A stretch of 64,000 nucleotides of DNA from Flavobacterium sp. (GCA_023251135.1 JAHEZJ010000005.1:1-64000), one strand, 5' to 3'; shown: positions 27,491 to 39,951, numbered from the stretch's first letter. The notes: generated by a model from the letters alone, not told the origin. Numbers and translations: made by a program.

Positions 27491-28933
27491 ATGAAAAAAC
27501 CAATTCTACAACTTTACCTGCTTGCAGCGATGACTGCATTTTTAGGTTCCTGTTCACAAAATGAAACCATTGAAACAGAATCAAAAGCTCAAAGCGAGCA
27601 ATTTGAAATTATTAACGTTACCCATCATGACGGAAGACCTTTTAGTACGGGCGCTTCCAATTCGTCCTCAACCGGAAAGTATGTCGACAATCCGGGTGGC
27701 GGAGTGATGATGCAGGCTTTTTACTGGGATGTTCCGTCTGGTGGAACCTGGTGGAATACGGTAAGTGGCAAAGTAACGGCCTGGTCTAATGCAGGAATTG
27801 GGTCTATATGGCTGCCACCTGCTTCTAAGGCACAAAACGGCGCTTTCTCGATGGGATACGACCCTACAGATTATTTCGATTTTGGCGATTACAACCAAAA
27901 TGGTTCTGTAGAAACCCGATTTGGTTCTAAAACCGAATTGGTGAACTTAATTACCGCTGCACACACAGAAAACATGAAGGTATACGCCGACATTGTAATC
28001 AATCATAATAGTGGCGGACAATCCGAAGCCAATCCTTTTACGGGAACGAATACTTGGACTAATTTTAGCGGCGTGGCTTCCGGAAAGTTTACCCGTAATT
28101 ATAACGACTTCTACAAAAACAGTTACGGTAATAACGACGAGGGCGCTTTTGGAGGTTTTCCTGATTTATGCCATGCCAATCCGCATGTACAGGACTGGCT
28201 CTGGCTGAGAGCTGACGGTGTGGGTAAATATTACAAAAACACGATGAAGTTTGACGGCTGGAGATTTGATTATGTAAAAGGTTTCGGTGCCTGGGTCGTA
28301 AATTCATGGAATGCGAATGTTGGCGGATTCTCGGTTGGAGAGTTATGGGATTCGAATGTAAACGTGTTAAATGACTGGGCAAACAGCGCAAACAGTTCTG
28401 TTTTTGACTTTGCCTGTTATTACAAAATGAATGATGCTTTTGACGGAAACAATCTGGCATTACTGAATGATGATATGATGTGGAAAAGAAACCCTTACAA
28501 AGCCGTGACCTTTGTAACCAATCATGATACCGATGAAATCTGGAGCAAATTATTAGCGTATTCCTACATCCTGACTCATGAAGGATACCCAACTATTTTT
28601 TACCGCGATTATGAGGAATGGCTAGACAAAAGCAAACTAAACAATCTGATCTGGATTCATAACAATAAAGCGACCGGAACAACTTCTATTCTCTATTCTG
28701 ACAATGATGAATATGTAGCAAGAAGAAACGGTTACAACGGAAATCCCGGATTGGTTGTTTACATCAACAACTCCGACACTTGGCAGGAAAGATGGATTCA
28801 AACCAACTGGGCCAGTACTCAAATTAAAGATTTCACCGGAAACTCGAGCTGGTATCCTACTACCCAGGCCGACAAATGGGTAAAAATTCAATGTCCTCCA
28901 AAAGGATATTCTGTTTGGTCGGTTAATCAATAA
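27491..28933 (+). CDS. Alpha-amylase, GH13, lipoprotein
   Basis: Starch-cleaving glycoside hydrolase of 480 aa, exported as a lipoprotein (lipobox FLGSC, mature Cys at about 21). The catalytic triad is complete: nucleophile D260 in GWRFDYVKG, acid/base E284 in VGELWD, and transition-state Asp D346 in VTNHDTDE. The N-terminal sequence GVMMQAFYWDVPSGGTWW resembles the archaeal-type (Thermococcus-like) GH13 amylases. The C-terminal beta domain ends at about 480 with no extra starch-binding domain. No susC/susD genes adjoin it, so it is not part of an obvious polysaccharide-utilisation locus here. Confidence 0.93.
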   Translation: MKKPILQLYLLAAMTAFLGSCSQNETIETESKAQSEQFEIINVTHHDGRPFSTGASNSSSTGKYVDNPGGGVMMQAFYWDVPSGGTWWNTVSGKVTAWSNAGIGSIWLPPASKAQNGAFSMGYDPTDYFDFGDYNQNGSVETRFGSKTELVNLITAAHTENMKVYADIVINHNSGGQSEANPFTGTNTWTNFSGVASGKFTRNYNDFYKNSYGNNDEGAFGGFPDLCHANPHVQDWLWLRADGVGKYYKNTMKFDGWRFDYVKGFGAWVVNSWNANVGGFSVGELWDSNVNVLNDWANSANSSVFDFACYYKMNDAFDGNNLALLNDDMMWKRNPYKAVTFVTNHDTDEIWSKLLAYSYILTHEGYPTIFYRDYEEWLDKSKLNNLIWIHNNKATGTTSILYSDNDEYVARRNGYNGNPGLVVYINNSDTWQERWIQTNWASTQIKDFTGNSSWYPTTQADKWVKIQCPPKGYSVWSVNQ

Positions 28934-29060
28934 TCTAAAAATTAAAATTCTAAGGCTGTTCTGAAAAAACAGCCTTATTTTTTTGCACAACTTCACTTTA
29001 ATAAAATAAAAGACTTCCCAATTTAAGAAGTGAATATTTTTATTAAGCCGTAATTAGTAG

Positions 29061-29068
29061 TACTTTTG
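29061..29068 (+). promoter_or_regulatory. Putative -7 box of prfC
   Basis: TACTTTTG matches TAnnTTTG and ends 19 bases before the prfC start codon, predicting a short leader. A -33 TTG is not clear. Confidence 0.5.
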
Positions 29069-29087
29069 CAACCTATTTATACGAAAT

Positions 29088-30680
29088 ATGAGCTTTTTAA
29101 AAGAAATACAACGCAGAAGAACATTTGGAATTATATCGCATCCTGATGCCGGTAAAACAACTTTAACAGAGAAGTTATTGTTATTTGGAGGGGCTATTCA
29201 GGAAGCGGGAGCTGTAAAAAACAATAAAATTAAAAAAGGAGCAACGAGTGATTTCATGGAAATCGAACGCCAGAGAGGTATTTCGGTTTCAACATCTGTA
29301 CTTGCTTTTAATTATAAAGACAAAAAAATCAACATCCTTGATACCCCGGGACACAAGGATTTTGCCGAAGATACTTTTAGAACTTTAACCGCTGTTGACA
29401 GTGTTATTGTTGTAATTGACGTTGCAAAAGGGGTCGAAGAACAAACAGAGAAATTAGTAGCTGTTTGTAGAATGCGTAACATCCCGATGATTGTTTTCAT
29501 CAACAAGTTAGACCGTGAAGGAAAAGATGCTTTTGACCTTATGGACGAAGTGGAGCAAAAACTTGGTCTTACCGTTACGCCACTAAGTTTCCCTATCGGA
29601 ATGGGGTATGATTTTCAGGGAATTTATAATCTTTGGGAACAGAACATTAACCTTTTCAGCGGAGACAGCCGTAAAAACATCGAAGAGACGATTGCTTTCT
29701 CTGATGTTCAGAACAATCCGGAATTAGATAAAATTGTGGGGCAAAAAGCCGCTGAAAAACTTCGTGAAGAATTAGAATTGATCGACGAAGTTTATCCAAA
29801 ATTTGATCGTCAGGATTATTTAGACGGTAAACTACAACCGGTATTTTTTGGTTCAGCTTTGAATAATTTTGGGGTTCGCGAATTGTTAGATTGTTTTGTT
29901 ACAATCGCTCCGTCTCCAAGACCAAAAGATTCTGAAACCCGTTTGGTTGATCCGGCAGAGGAAAAAATGACTGGTTTTGTGTTTAAAATCCACGCCAATA
30001 TGGATCCGAAACACAGAGACCGTCTGGCCTTTATTAAAATTGTTTCGGGAACTTTTGAAAGAAACAAGCCTTATTACCACGTTCGTCAAAAGAAAAATTT
30101 AAAATTCTCGAGTCCTAATGCGTTTTTCGCTGAGAAAAAAGAAATTGTAGATATTTCGTATCCAGGAGACATCGTTGGTTTGCACGATACCGGAAATTTT
30201 AAAATTGGTGATACTTTAACCGAAGGAGAAATAATGAGTTTCAAAGGAATTCCAAGTTTCTCTCCGGAACATTTCAGATACATCAATAACGCCGATCCTA
30301 TGAAAGCTAAGCAATTAGAAAAAGGAGTTGATCAGTTGATGGACGAAGGAGTAGCGCAGTTGTTTACTCTGGAAATGAATAATCGTAAGGTTATCGGAAC
30401 TGTTGGAGCACTTCAATATGAGGTAATTCAATATCGTTTAGAGCACGAATACGGTGCAAAATGTACTTATGAAAACTTCCCGGTTCACAAAGCATGCTGG
30501 GTTAAACCGGATGATGCCAAGAATGATGAATTTAAAGAATTCAAGCGTATCAAACAAAAATTCCTTGCTCATGATAAATACGGTCAGTTGGTATTTCTTG
30601 CCGATTCTGACTTTACGATTCAAATGACGCAAAGTAAATACCCAAGTGTGAAGTTGTTCTTCACCTCAGAATTTGACTAA
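29088..30680 (+). CDS. prfC: Peptide chain release factor 3
   Basis: Translational GTPase RF3, 530 aa, which recycles RF1/RF2 from the ribosome after termination. The G1 loop HPDAGKTT, the G3 motif DTPGHKDF and the G4 motif NKLDR are intact. The region EIERQRGISV is the RF3 switch I sequence, and full length matches the family. Monocistronic, with its own -7 box and a strong terminator. Confidence 0.96.
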   Translation: MSFLKEIQRRRTFGIISHPDAGKTTLTEKLLLFGGAIQEAGAVKNNKIKKGATSDFMEIERQRGISVSTSVLAFNYKDKKINILDTPGHKDFAEDTFRTLTAVDSVIVVIDVAKGVEEQTEKLVAVCRMRNIPMIVFINKLDREGKDAFDLMDEVEQKLGLTVTPLSFPIGMGYDFQGIYNLWEQNINLFSGDSRKNIEETIAFSDVQNNPELDKIVGQKAAEKLREELELIDEVYPKFDRQDYLDGKLQPVFFGSALNNFGVRELLDCFVTIAPSPRPKDSETRLVDPAEEKMTGFVFKIHANMDPKHRDRLAFIKIVSGTFERNKPYYHVRQKKNLKFSSPNAFFAEKKEIVDISYPGDIVGLHDTGNFKIGDTLTEGEIMSFKGIPSFSPEHFRYINNADPMKAKQLEKGVDQLMDEGVAQLFTLEMNNRKVIGTVGALQYEVIQYRLEHEYGAKCTYENFPVHKACWVKPDDAKNDEFKEFKRIKQKFLAHDKYGQLVFLADSDFTIQMTQSKYPSVKLFFTSEFD

Positions 30681-30702
30681 GAAATTTCAAAATATCCCAT
30701 AA

Positions 30703-30737
30703 AAAAAGCGCTAATTTTAAATTAGCGCTTTTTTTTT
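30703..30737 (+). terminator. Intrinsic terminator after prfC
   Basis: Stem AGCGCTAAT (30707-30715) with ATTAGCGCT (30721-30729), extended by A-T pairs and followed by a T-run. Confidence 0.88.
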
Positions 30738-30978
30738 AATTTGAATTAATCGAACCTTAATTAGTTAATATATTCCAATAATTAATAATCTTTTATTTAG
30801 GAGGTGGCAATCTAGGACAATCCATTCAAAACAAAAAATTTTGTCGACGAAAACAAAAATAAATCCGTTGAACTACACTTTCTGTTTGTTTAGATCTCCA
30901 ACTGTATCCCATTTTCTAAATTTATACCCATCTGTTTTTTAACAACAGTAAAAGCTCTCAAAATTTTCATTTTTTTCC
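30738..30978. other. Spacer between convergent prfC and rpoC-operon genes
   Basis: About 240 bases between two terminators. AT-rich, with no coding frame, RNA gene or repeat recognised. Confidence 0.5.
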
Positions 30979-31004
30979 ATAAAAAAAGCCCCATTGCTGG
31001 GGCT
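30979..31004 (-). terminator. Intrinsic terminator at the end of the rpoBC operon
   Basis: Stem AGCCCC (30987-30992) with GGGGCT (30999-31004), loop ATTGCT, followed on the minus strand by a run of seven T. Confidence 0.85.
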
Positions 31005-31012
31005 TTTAAAAT

Positions 31013-31324
31013 TTATGCTTGTCCCGCAGGACCAAAATTAAGCGGTATTGGAGCTTGTTCTGTCTCTTTGATTTCGCCATGAGCGACTTCAAAACGATGA
31101 ATATTTTCACCAATTGCTTTTAATAATCTTTTAGCATGTTGTGGCGTCAAGACAATTCTTGACTTTACTTTGGCTTTAGGAATACCAGGCATAATACTCA
31201 CAAAATCTAAAACAAATTCTGAAGATGAGTGGTTGATAATCGCAAGATTGGAATAAATTCCTTCTGCGATAGTTTCGTCTAACTCAATATTAATCTGTTC
31301 TTGTTGTTGGTTCGGATTACTCAT
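31013..31324 (-). CDS. DUF3467 family protein
   Basis: Small protein of 103 aa matching DUF3467 (INHSSSEFVLDFVSIMPG, then RIVLTPQHAKRLLKAI). No signal peptide. It follows rpoC by 11 bases and is the last gene before the operon terminator, so it is almost certainly co-transcribed with the RNA polymerase genes. This position is common in Bacteroidota. The function is unknown; the link to transcription is inferred only from the operon. Confidence 0.9.
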   Translation of the reverse strand: MSNPNQQQEQINIELDETIAEGIYSNLAIINHSSSEFVLDFVSIMPGIPKAKVKSRIVLTPQHAKRLLKAIGENIHRFEVAHGEIKETEQAPIPLNFGPAGQA

Positions 31325-31335
31325 AGTTTCCTAAA

Positions 31336-34300
31336 TTAATAAATATATTCTTCTTTATTAGCCATCATTTCATTGTAATCGTCTTTAGATCCTACGATAG
31401 TGTTATCGTATTCTCTCATACCAGTTCCCGCAGGAATTCTGTGTCCAACAATTACATTTTCTTTCAATCCTTCTAAATCATCTACTTTACCAGCTACAGC
31501 AGCTTCGTTAAGTACTTTTGTTGTTTCCTGGAAGGAAGCAGCAGAGATGAATGATTTAGTTTGTAGCGAAGCTCTTGTAATACCTTGTAAAACTGGCGTT
31601 GCAGTTGCAGTAATTACATCTCTGGCTACAACCAGATTTTTATCATTTCGTTTTAGCAATGAGTTCTCATCGCGTAAATCACGAGGTGTAATAATTTGAC
31701 CTGGTTTTAGTACAGCAGAGTCTCCGGCATCTTCAACTACTTTCATACCGTATAATTTATCGTTTTGAACGATGAAATCTTTGGTGTGAATCAATTGATC
31801 TTCCAGGAATAATGTATCTCCCGGATCCTGAACTCTTACTTTACGCATCATTTGACGAATAACTACCTCAAAGTGCTTGTCATTAATTTTTACCCCTTGT
31901 AAACGGTATACCTCTTGAATTTCATTTACCAAGTACTGTTGAACAGCAGCCGGTCCTTGAATTCTTAAAATATCATCCGGTGTAATTGCACCGTCAGACA
32001 ATGGTACTCCTGCTCTTACGAAGTCATTTTCCTGTACTAAGATTTGGCTTGAAAGTTTAACTAAATACTTTTTAATCTCACCAAATTTAGATTCGATAAC
32101 GATCTCACGGTTACCTCTTTTGATTTTTCCAAAAGAAACAACACCATCAATTTCAGATACAACTGCAGGGTTTGAAGGGTTACGAGCCTCAAGCAACTCG
32201 GTAATTCTTGGTAAACCTCCTGTAATATCTCCCGCTTTAGAAGAACGACGTGGAATTTTAACCAATACTTTACCTGCTTTAATTTTCTCACCGTTTTCAA
32301 CCATTAAGTGTGCACCTACTGGTAAGTTGTAAGAACGAATCAATTCACCTTCTTTACCGTAAACCAATAAAGTTGGGATTAATTTTTTGTTTCTTGCCTC
32401 AGAAATTACTTTTTCCTGGAATCCTGTTTGCTCATCGATTTCAACCATGTATGATTGTCCTTGTTCTAAATCTTCGTAAGCAATCTTACCTGTAAATTCA
32501 GAAACAATTACACCATTATATGGATCCCACTTACAGATCACAGATCCTTTAGTAACTACTTCACCATCCTTAACAAAGATACTAGATCCGTAAGGAATGT
32601 TGTGTGTATTTAAAACGATTCCAGTTTTCTCGTCAACTAATTTTAATTCTGTTGAACGTGATACTACGATATCAACCGCATTACCTTCACTGTCCTCACC
32701 TTTAACCGTTTTTAAATCTTCAATCTCAAGTCTACCGTTGAATCTTGTAACAATACTAGATTCTTCAGAAATACCTCCAGCAACCCCTCCAACGTGGAAC
32801 GTACGAAGTGTTAACTGTGTACCTGGCTCTCCAATAGACTGAGCTGCAATAACTCCGACAGCTTCACCTCTTTGTGTCATTTTTCCGGTAGCTAAGTTTC
32901 TACCGTAACATTTAGCACAAATACCTTTTAAAGCCTCACAAGTTAATGGAGATCTAACTTCTACTCTTTCAATCGGAGAAGCTTCGATAACTCTCATGAT
33001 TGCTTCAGTAATTTGTTGTCCGGATTGAACCAGAACTTCATTCGTAAGAGGATTAATAACATCTTGCAAGGCAACACGTCCTAAAATTCTTTCTCCTAAA
33101 GATTCAACAATTTCCTCATTTTTCTTCAATGCAGAAACTTCAACACCTCTTAAAGTACCACAGTCTTCGATGTTTACAATAACATCCTGAGATACGTCAT
33201 GAAGCCTTCTTGTTAAGTAACCAGCATCGGCCGTTTTAAGAGCCGTATCCGCAAGACCTTTACGAGCACCGTGAGTAGAAATAAAGTACTCAAGAATCGA
33301 AAGACCTTCCTTAAAGTTAGAAAGAATCGGGTTTTCAATAATCTCACCACCACCGGCAGTAGATTTTTTAGGTTTAGCCATCAAACCACGCATACCTGTT
33401 AACTGACGAATCTGCTCCTTAGAACCCCTCGCCCCAGAGTCAAGCATCATATATACAGAGTTGAAACCTTGTTGGTCTTCTCTAATATTTTTCATTGCTA
33501 ATTCTGTTAACTGAGCATTCGCAGAAGTCCATACGTCAATAACCTGGTTGTAACGCTCGTTATTGGTAATAAGACCCATGTTATAGTTAGTTGAGATACC
33601 TTCAACTTGCTCTCTGGCATCTGCAATTAACTTGGTTTTTTGTTCCGGGATTCTAATATCACCAAGAGAGAATGATAAACCTCCTCTAAATGCGAATTTA
33701 TAACCCATATCTTTCATATTGTCCAAGAAAGCCGCCGTTGTAGGTACATCAGTCACACTTAAAATGTGTCCGATAATATCTCTAAGGTTTTTCTTAGTCA
33801 ATACGTCATTGATATATCCAGCTGCTTCAGGTACTACTTCGTTAAATAATACACGTCCTGCAGTTGTTTGAATAATCTGGTACACTAATTCTCCAGCCTC
33901 ATTAAAATCTTTTGCTCTAATTTTCACACGAGCATTCAATTCTAATCTTCCTTCGTTTAATGCAATGTTTACTTCTTCAGCAGAATAGAAAGTCAAATCC
34001 TGACCTAAAATAATGTGATCTTCTGTAGAAATACGCTCTTTGGTCATATAGTATAGACCCAAAACCATGTCCTGAGAAGGTACCGTAATTGGAGCACCAT
34101 TTGCAGGGTTAAGGATATTGTGAGAAGCCAACATTAATAATTGTGCCTCTAAAATAGCCTCTGGTCCTAAAGGTAAGTGAACCGCCATCTGATCCCCATC
34201 GAAATCGGCGTTGAATGCCGTACATACTAATGGGTGTAACTGGATCGCTTTTCCTTCAATTAATTTTGGCTGGAAAGCCTGAATACCAAGTCTGTGCAAA

Positions 34301-35643
34301 GTAGGAGCACGGTTCAGTAATACTGGGTGTCCTTTAATTACGTTTTCAAGAATATCCCAAACTACCGGCTCTTTTTTGTCTATGATTTTCTTAGCAGATT
34401 TTACTGTTTTTACAATACCTCTTTCAATCAATTTACGGATAACGAAAGGTTTGTATAATTCAGATGCCATATCTTTTGGCAATCCACATTCGAATAATTT
34501 TAACTCAGGACCAACAACAATTACCGAACGAGCAGAATAATCCACACGTTTTCCAAGTAAGTTTTGACGGAAACGTCCTTGCTTACCTTTTAAGGAATCA
34601 GATAATGATTTTAATGGTCTGTTAGATTCTGTTTTAACAGCAGAAGCTTTACGCGTGTTGTCAAATAATGAATCTACAGATTCCTGTAACATACGTTTTT
34701 CGTTTCTTAAGATCACTTCAGGAGCTTTAATCTCCATTAATCTTTTCAAACGGTTGTTACGGATGATTACACGACGGTATAAGTCGTTCAAATCTGAAGT
34801 TGCAAAACGACCTCCATCAAGTGGCACAAGCGGACGTAATTCTGGTGGAATAACAGGAACCACTTTCATAATCATCCATTCAGGACGGTTTTCGCGGTTT
34901 AAGTTAGACTCACGGAAAGACTCAACAACTTGTAATCTTTTTAAAGCTTCTGTTTTACGTTGCTTAGAAGTTTCGTTGTTAGCGCTGTGTCTTAATTCAT
35001 AAGATAAAGCATCTAAGTCGATACGAGCTAATAAATCCATAATACACTCTGCTCCCATTTTGGCAACAAATTTATTAGGATCTAAATCATCTAAATATTG
35101 GTTTTCCTGTGGAAGAGTATCTAAAATGTTCAAATATTCTTCTTCAGTTAAGAAATCTAATCTTTGTAGTGATTCTCCATCTGCATTTTTAGCAATACCA
35201 GCCTGGATTACTACGTATCTTTCGTAGTAAATGATCATATCTAATTTCTTAGATGGAAGACCAAGGATATAACCAATTTTGTTTGGAAGAGAACGGAAAT
35301 ACCAGATGTGAGCAATAGGCACAACAAGGTTGATGTGTCCTACTCTGTCACGACGTACTTTTTTCTCGGTAACTTCAACACCACAACGGTCACAGATGAT
35401 ACCTTTGTAACGAATTCTTTTATATTTTCCACAAGCACACTCAAAATCCTTAACAGGTCCGAAGATTCTTTCGCAGAAAAGTCCGTCACGCTCTGGCTTG
35501 TGAGTTCTGTAGTTAATTGTTTCCGGCTTTAAAACCTCTCCTCTTGATTCTTTCAGGATAGATTCTGGTGAAGCCAATCCAATAGAAATTTTGTTAAATC
35601 TTTTTACTGGATTCTTATCTTTATTGTTTCTATTATTCATCAT
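31336..35643 (-). CDS. rpoC: DNA-directed RNA polymerase subunit beta'
   Basis: Largest catalytic subunit of RNA polymerase, 1435 aa. The catalytic Mg-binding motif NADFDGDQM is at about residue 475. The N-terminal zinc ribbon ([13 protein letters not shown]) and the second zinc site ([13 protein letters not shown]) are intact, and the trigger-loop/bridge-helix region is normal. The first of two consecutive ATG codons is at 35643. It follows rpoB after a 288-base spacer containing a hairpin and precedes the DUF3467 gene. Confidence 0.97.
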   Translation of the reverse strand: MMNNRNNKDKNPVKRFNKISIGLASPESILKESRGEVLKPETINYRTHKPERDGLFCERIFGPVKDFECACGKYKRIRYKGIICDRCGVEVTEKKVRRDRVGHINLVVPIAHIWYFRSLPNKIGYILGLPSKKLDMIIYYERYVVIQAGIAKNADGESLQRLDFLTEEEYLNILDTLPQENQYLDDLDPNKFVAKMGAECIMDLLARIDLDALSYELRHSANNETSKQRKTEALKRLQVVESFRESNLNRENRPEWMIMKVVPVIPPELRPLVPLDGGRFATSDLNDLYRRVIIRNNRLKRLMEIKAPEVILRNEKRMLQESVDSLFDNTRKASAVKTESNRPLKSLSDSLKGKQGRFRQNLLGKRVDYSARSVIVVGPELKLFECGLPKDMASELYKPFVIRKLIERGIVKTVKSAKKIIDKKEPVVWDILENVIKGHPVLLNRAPTLHRLGIQAFQPKLIEGKAIQLHPLVCTAFNADFDGDQMAVHLPLGPEAILEAQLLMLASHNILNPANGAPITVPSQDMVLGLYYMTKERISTEDHIILGQDLTFYSAEEVNIALNEGRLELNARVKIRAKDFNEAGELVYQIIQTTAGRVLFNEVVPEAAGYINDVLTKKNLRDIIGHILSVTDVPTTAAFLDNMKDMGYKFAFRGGLSFSLGDIRIPEQKTKLIADAREQVEGISTNYNMGLITNNERYNQVIDVWTSANAQLTELAMKNIREDQQGFNSVYMMLDSGARGSKEQIRQLTGMRGLMAKPKKSTAGGGEIIENPILSNFKEGLSILEYFISTHGARKGLADTALKTADAGYLTRRLHDVSQDVIVNIEDCGTLRGVEVSALKKNEEIVESLGERILGRVALQDVINPLTNEVLVQSGQQITEAIMRVIEASPIERVEVRSPLTCEALKGICAKCYGRNLATGKMTQRGEAVGVIAAQSIGEPGTQLTLRTFHVGGVAGGISEESSIVTRFNGRLEIEDLKTVKGEDSEGNAVDIVVSRSTELKLVDEKTGIVLNTHNIPYGSSIFVKDGEVVTKGSVICKWDPYNGVIVSEFTGKIAYEDLEQGQSYMVEIDEQTGFQEKVISEARNKKLIPTLLVYGKEGELIRSYNLPVGAHLMVENGEKIKAGKVLVKIPRRSSKAGDITGGLPRITELLEARNPSNPAVVSEIDGVVSFGKIKRGNREIVIESKFGEIKKYLVKLSSQILVQENDFVRAGVPLSDGAITPDDILRIQGPAAVQQYLVNEIQEVYRLQGVKINDKHFEVVIRQMMRKVRVQDPGDTLFLEDQLIHTKDFIVQNDKLYGMKVVEDAGDSAVLKPGQIITPRDLRDENSLLKRNDKNLVVARDVITATATPVLQGITRASLQTKSFISAASFQETTKVLNEAAVAGKVDDLEGLKENVIVGHRIPAGTGMREYDNTIVGSKDDYNEMMANKEEYIY

Positions 35644-35877
35644 AGTTTTTACTATTGATTTACTGCTGTTTAAAAATTGATTTTAGATTTCATAATCTCC
35701 ATCTTTCAAAAGTTCCCTTCAAAAGAGTTAAATCATCGCGCTTACCTCGGTTTACTTCTCTAAACCTCAAACTTAAATTTGAAGTGCTAGTTATAAAATG
35801 CATTGCATTGTTATAAAAAATCGGAACGGGTTACGGGTATAAATCTTAAAAACTTTAATACTATTAGTAACAGTGAA

Positions 35878-35915
35878 CAGTCTCAGTTTTCAGTGTAAAC
35901 TGAATGCTGAGACTG
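35878..35915 (-). promoter_or_regulatory. Hairpin in the rpoB-rpoC spacer
   Basis: Perfect 9-bp arms CAGTCTCAG (35878-35886) and CTGAGACTG (35907-35915), with further pairing inside the loop (TTCAGT/ACTGAA). It begins 17 bases after the rpoB stop in the transcript. There is no T-run, so it is more likely an RNA-processing, pausing or stabilising structure than a terminator. Confidence 0.55.
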
Positions 35916-35931
35916 TAACTGAAAACTTTTA

Positions 35932-38900
35932 TTATTCTTCCAAACGAAGATCTAAACCTAGACCTTTCAATTCGTGCATTAATACGTTGAATGATTCTGG
36001 TAAACCTGGTTCTGGCATAGTTTCTCCCTTAACGATAGCTTCGTAAGTTTTAGCTCTACCAATAACGTCATCAGATTTAACCGTTAAGATTTCACGTAGT
36101 GTACTTGATGCTCCATAAGCCTCAAGTGCCCAAACCTCCATCTCTCCAAAACGCTGACCTCCAAATTGAGCCTTACCTCCAAGTGGTTGTTGCGTAATCA
36201 ATGAGTATGGTCCGATAGAACGTGCGTGCATCTTATCATCAACCATGTGTCCTAATTTAAGCATGTAAATTACACCCACAGTTGCTTTTTGTGCAAAACG
36301 CTCACCAGTTCCACCATCATAAAGGTAGGTATGTCCAAAACGTGGTACGTTAGCCTCATCAGTCAAAGCGTTGATCTGGTCAAGAGAAGCACCGTCAAAA
36401 ATTGGAGTAGCAAATTTTCTACCCAAGTTCATACCAGCCCATCCAAGAACCGTCTCATAAATCTGACCAATGTTCATACGTGAAGGTACCCCAAGTGGAT
36501 TCAATACGATATCTACCGGTGTTCCGTCTTCAAGGAAAGGCATGTCTTCATGACGAACGATTCTAGCAACAATACCTTTGTTACCGTGACGTCCTGCCAT
36601 TTTATCCCCTACTTTTAATTTACGTTTTTTAGCGATATAAATTTTCGCCAATTTCAAGATTCCAGATGGTAATTCATCTCCAACTGTAATAGTGAATTTT
36701 TCTCTTCTTAAAGATCCTTGTAAGTCGTTCAGCTTAATTTTATAGTTATGAATTAAATCATTCACCATTTTATTAGTAGCGTCATCAGCAACCCATTGAC
36801 CTTTGCTTAAGTGAGCAAAATCTTCTACTGCGTAAAGCATTTTTTGAGTATATTTTTTACCTTTTGGTAAAACTTCTTCACCCAAATCATTCATTACACC
36901 CTGAGATGTTTTTCCGTTAACGATCAGGAATAATTTCTCTACCAATCTGTCTTTTAATTCAACAAATTTAGTTTCGAACTCCATTTCTAAAGCGCCTAAA
37001 GCATCTTTATCCTGAGTACGTTTACGTTTATCTTTTACGGCTCTTGCAAATAATTTTTTGTCAAGAACTACACCGTGTAAAGATGGAGAAGCTTTTAATG
37101 AAGCATCTTTTACATCACCTGCTTTATCCCCGAAGATTGCACGAAGCAATTTCTCTTCCGGAGTAGGATCTGATTCTCCTTTTGGTGTAATTTTTCCAAT
37201 CAAAATGTCGCCAGGTTTAACCTCTGCTCCAATTCTGATCATACCGTTTTCATCTAAATCTTTAGTAGCTTCTTCAGAAACGTTAGGAATATCGTTTGTT
37301 AACTCTTCGTTTCCTAACTTCGTATCTCTAACCTCTAATGAATAATCATCAACGTGGATAGAAGTAAAAATATCATCACGAACTACTTTTTCAGAAATTA
37401 CAATTGCATCCTCGAAGTTATACCCTTTCCATGGCATGAACGCAACTTTTAAGTTTCTACCTAAAGCTAATTCTCCATTTTGAGTAGCATAACCTTCTGA
37501 CAATACTTGTCCAGGAATAACTCTGTCACCTTTTCTTACGATCGGTTTCAGGTTAATACTTGTTCCCTGATTGGTTTTTCTAAATTTAATAAGGTTGTAT
37601 GTTTTCTCATCAGCATCAAAACTAACCATTCTCTCGTCTTCTGTACGATCGTATTTGATAGTAATGATATTAGCATCAACATATTCAACAGTTCCATGCC
37701 CTTCAGCATTGATTAATACTCTTGAATCTGAAGCTACCTGACGCTCTAAACCTGTACCTACAATTGGTGCTTCCGGACGGATCAAAGGAACCGCCTGACG
37801 CATCATGTTGGATCCCATCAACGCACGGTTCGCATCATCATGCTCCAAGAAAGGAATCAATGATGCAGAAATCGATGCAATCTGATTAGGCGCAACGTCT
37901 GTATAATGAACTACAGATGGCTCAACAACCGGGAAGTCACCTTCCTCACGAGCAATAACATTGCTAGCTGTAATTTTACCAGTTTCATCCATTTCAATGT
38001 TTGCCTGAGCAATCATTTTACCTTCTTCTTCTTCAGCACTTAAGTAAATTGGAGTACTTTCTAAATCAACTACACCATTAGTTACTTTACGGTAAGGTGT
38101 TTCGATGAAACCCATTCCGTTTACTTTTGCATAAACACCAAGAGATGAAATCAAACCAATGTTTGGTCCCTCAGGAGTTTCAATCGGACATAAACGACCA
38201 TAGTGTGTATAGTGAACGTCACGAACCTCGAAACCAGCTCTCTCTCTCGAAAGTCCACCTGGTCCAAGTGCAGAAAGTCTTCTTTTGTGTGTAATCTCCG
38301 CTAATGGATTCGTTTGATCCATAAATTGAGACAACTGGTTCGTACCAAAGAAAGAGTTGATAACTGATGATAATGTTTTAGCATTAATCAAATCAATTGG
38401 TGTAAACACCTCGTTATCTCTAACGTTCATTCTCTCACGAATAGTTCTTGCCATACGTGCTAAACCAACACCGAATTGTTGAGACAATTGTTCTCCAACT
38501 GTTCTAACACGACGGTTTGATAAGTGATCAATATCATCAATCTCTGCTTTAGAGTTGATCAATTCGATCAAATATTTTACGATTGTAATGATATCTTCTT
38601 TGGTAAGCACTTGCTTGTCCATAGGGATATCTAAATCTAATTTTTTGTTCATTCTGTAACGACCAACTTCACCTAAGTTATAACGTTGATCAGAGAAGAA
38701 CAATTTATCTATAATACCACGAGCAGTTTCTTCATCAGGCGGTTCTGCATTACGCAATTGTCTGTAGATATGCTCAACAGCTTCTTTTTCAGAGTTTGTT
38801 GGATCTTTTTGTAACGTGTTGTGGATAATAGCATAATCTGCCTGGTTATTATCCTCTTTGTGTAACAAAATAGATTTAACGTTAGAATCGATGATTTCTT

Positions 38901-39744
38901 CAACATTATCTTTATCGATAATTGTATCACGATCAAGGATGATTTCGTTACGTTCGATAGAAACTACCTCTCCGGTATCTTCATCTACGAAATCCTCGTG
39001 CCATGTGTTTAGTACACGTGCAGCAAGTCTTCTTCCGATATACTTTTTAATACCTGTTTTAGAAACTTTAATTTCCTCTGCTAAGTCAAAAATTTCAAGG
39101 ATGTCCTTATCTCTTTCAAACCCGATTGCACGGAATAAAGTAGTAACTGGTAATTTTTTCTTTCTATCGATATAGGCGTACATAACGCTGTTAATATCTG
39201 TAGAAAATTCTATCCAGGATCCTTTAAAAGGAATTACTCTGGCAGAATAAAGTTTTGTTCCATTTGCGTGGAATGATTGTCCAAAGAAAACCCCAGGAGA
39301 ACGGTGTAGCTGAGATACTACTACACGCTCGGCACCATTGATTACAAAAGTACCACTTGGAGTCATATAAGGTATTGTTCCAAGATAAACATCCTGTACA
39401 ATAGTTTCAAAATCTTCGTGTTCTGGATCTGTACAGTATAGTTTCAACCTGGCTTTTAAAGGCACACTATAAGTAAGACCTCTCTCTATACATTCTTGAA
39501 TTGTATAACGTGGTGGATCAACAAAATAATCTAGGAATTCCAATACAAAGTTGTTTCTTGTATCTGTGATTGGAAAGTTTTCCATGAAGGTGTTGTACAA
39601 CCCTTCGTTGCCTCTTTCGTCAGATTTAGTTTCTAGTTGAAAAAAATCTTTAAAAGATTTAACCTGAACATCTAGAAAATCCGGATAGTCAGGAATATTT
39701 TTTGTAGAGGCAAAATTCAATCTTTCAGTCTGATTTGTTATCAT
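35932..39744 (-). CDS. rpoB: DNA-directed RNA polymerase subunit beta
   Basis: Second-largest RNA polymerase subunit, 1270 aa, full length for Bacteroidota. The rifampicin-binding region is visible ([19 protein letters not shown], then [15 protein letters not shown]), as are the conserved C-terminal [18 protein letters not shown] and the rpoC-contacting tail. The ATG at 39744 was chosen; one codon upstream is TTG. It sits between rplL and rpoC in the classical order. Confidence 0.97.
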   Translation of the reverse strand: MITNQTERLNFASTKNIPDYPDFLDVQVKSFKDFFQLETKSDERGNEGLYNTFMENFPITDTRNNFVLEFLDYFVDPPRYTIQECIERGLTYSVPLKARLKLYCTDPEHEDFETIVQDVYLGTIPYMTPSGTFVINGAERVVVSQLHRSPGVFFGQSFHANGTKLYSARVIPFKGSWIEFSTDINSVMYAYIDRKKKLPVTTLFRAIGFERDKDILEIFDLAEEIKVSKTGIKKYIGRRLAARVLNTWHEDFVDEDTGEVVSIERNEIILDRDTIIDKDNVEEIIDSNVKSILLHKEDNNQADYAIIHNTLQKDPTNSEKEAVEHIYRQLRNAEPPDEETARGIIDKLFFSDQRYNLGEVGRYRMNKKLDLDIPMDKQVLTKEDIITIVKYLIELINSKAEIDDIDHLSNRRVRTVGEQLSQQFGVGLARMARTIRERMNVRDNEVFTPIDLINAKTLSSVINSFFGTNQLSQFMDQTNPLAEITHKRRLSALGPGGLSRERAGFEVRDVHYTHYGRLCPIETPEGPNIGLISSLGVYAKVNGMGFIETPYRKVTNGVVDLESTPIYLSAEEEEGKMIAQANIEMDETGKITASNVIAREEGDFPVVEPSVVHYTDVAPNQIASISASLIPFLEHDDANRALMGSNMMRQAVPLIRPEAPIVGTGLERQVASDSRVLINAEGHGTVEYVDANIITIKYDRTEDERMVSFDADEKTYNLIKFRKTNQGTSINLKPIVRKGDRVIPGQVLSEGYATQNGELALGRNLKVAFMPWKGYNFEDAIVISEKVVRDDIFTSIHVDDYSLEVRDTKLGNEELTNDIPNVSEEATKDLDENGMIRIGAEVKPGDILIGKITPKGESDPTPEEKLLRAIFGDKAGDVKDASLKASPSLHGVVLDKKLFARAVKDKRKRTQDKDALGALEMEFETKFVELKDRLVEKLFLIVNGKTSQGVMNDLGEEVLPKGKKYTQKMLYAVEDFAHLSKGQWVADDATNKMVNDLIHNYKIKLNDLQGSLRREKFTITVGDELPSGILKLAKIYIAKKRKLKVGDKMAGRHGNKGIVARIVRHEDMPFLEDGTPVDIVLNPLGVPSRMNIGQIYETVLGWAGMNLGRKFATPIFDGASLDQINALTDEANVPRFGHTYLYDGGTGERFAQKATVGVIYMLKLGHMVDDKMHARSIGPYSLITQQPLGGKAQFGGQRFGEMEVWALEAYGASSTLREILTVKSDDVIGRAKTYEAIVKGETMPEPGLPESFNVLMHELKGLGLDLRLEE

Positions 39745-39951
39745 CAATGGACAAAATTTTGATTAAAAAAAAGTAATTTTTTTGTGTAAAAACACACTGT
39801 TTAATCTATACTTTCTTATTATAATCAATACATCTTTAAAAATAAACCTCTAAAGTTGGTTTAATTTTTTTTCTTCGTACTGATCAAAAACTTTTTCGTA
39901 TTTTAAACTATTTGATAATAAAACTTGATATATTTTATTATACGAAAAATG

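Noticed and set aside
28089..28592. Open frame of 167 codons on the minus strand within the amylase
   Set aside because: It is antisense to a fully supported gene and its translation is His/Ser/Arg-rich with no domain or signal, typical of a shadow frame.
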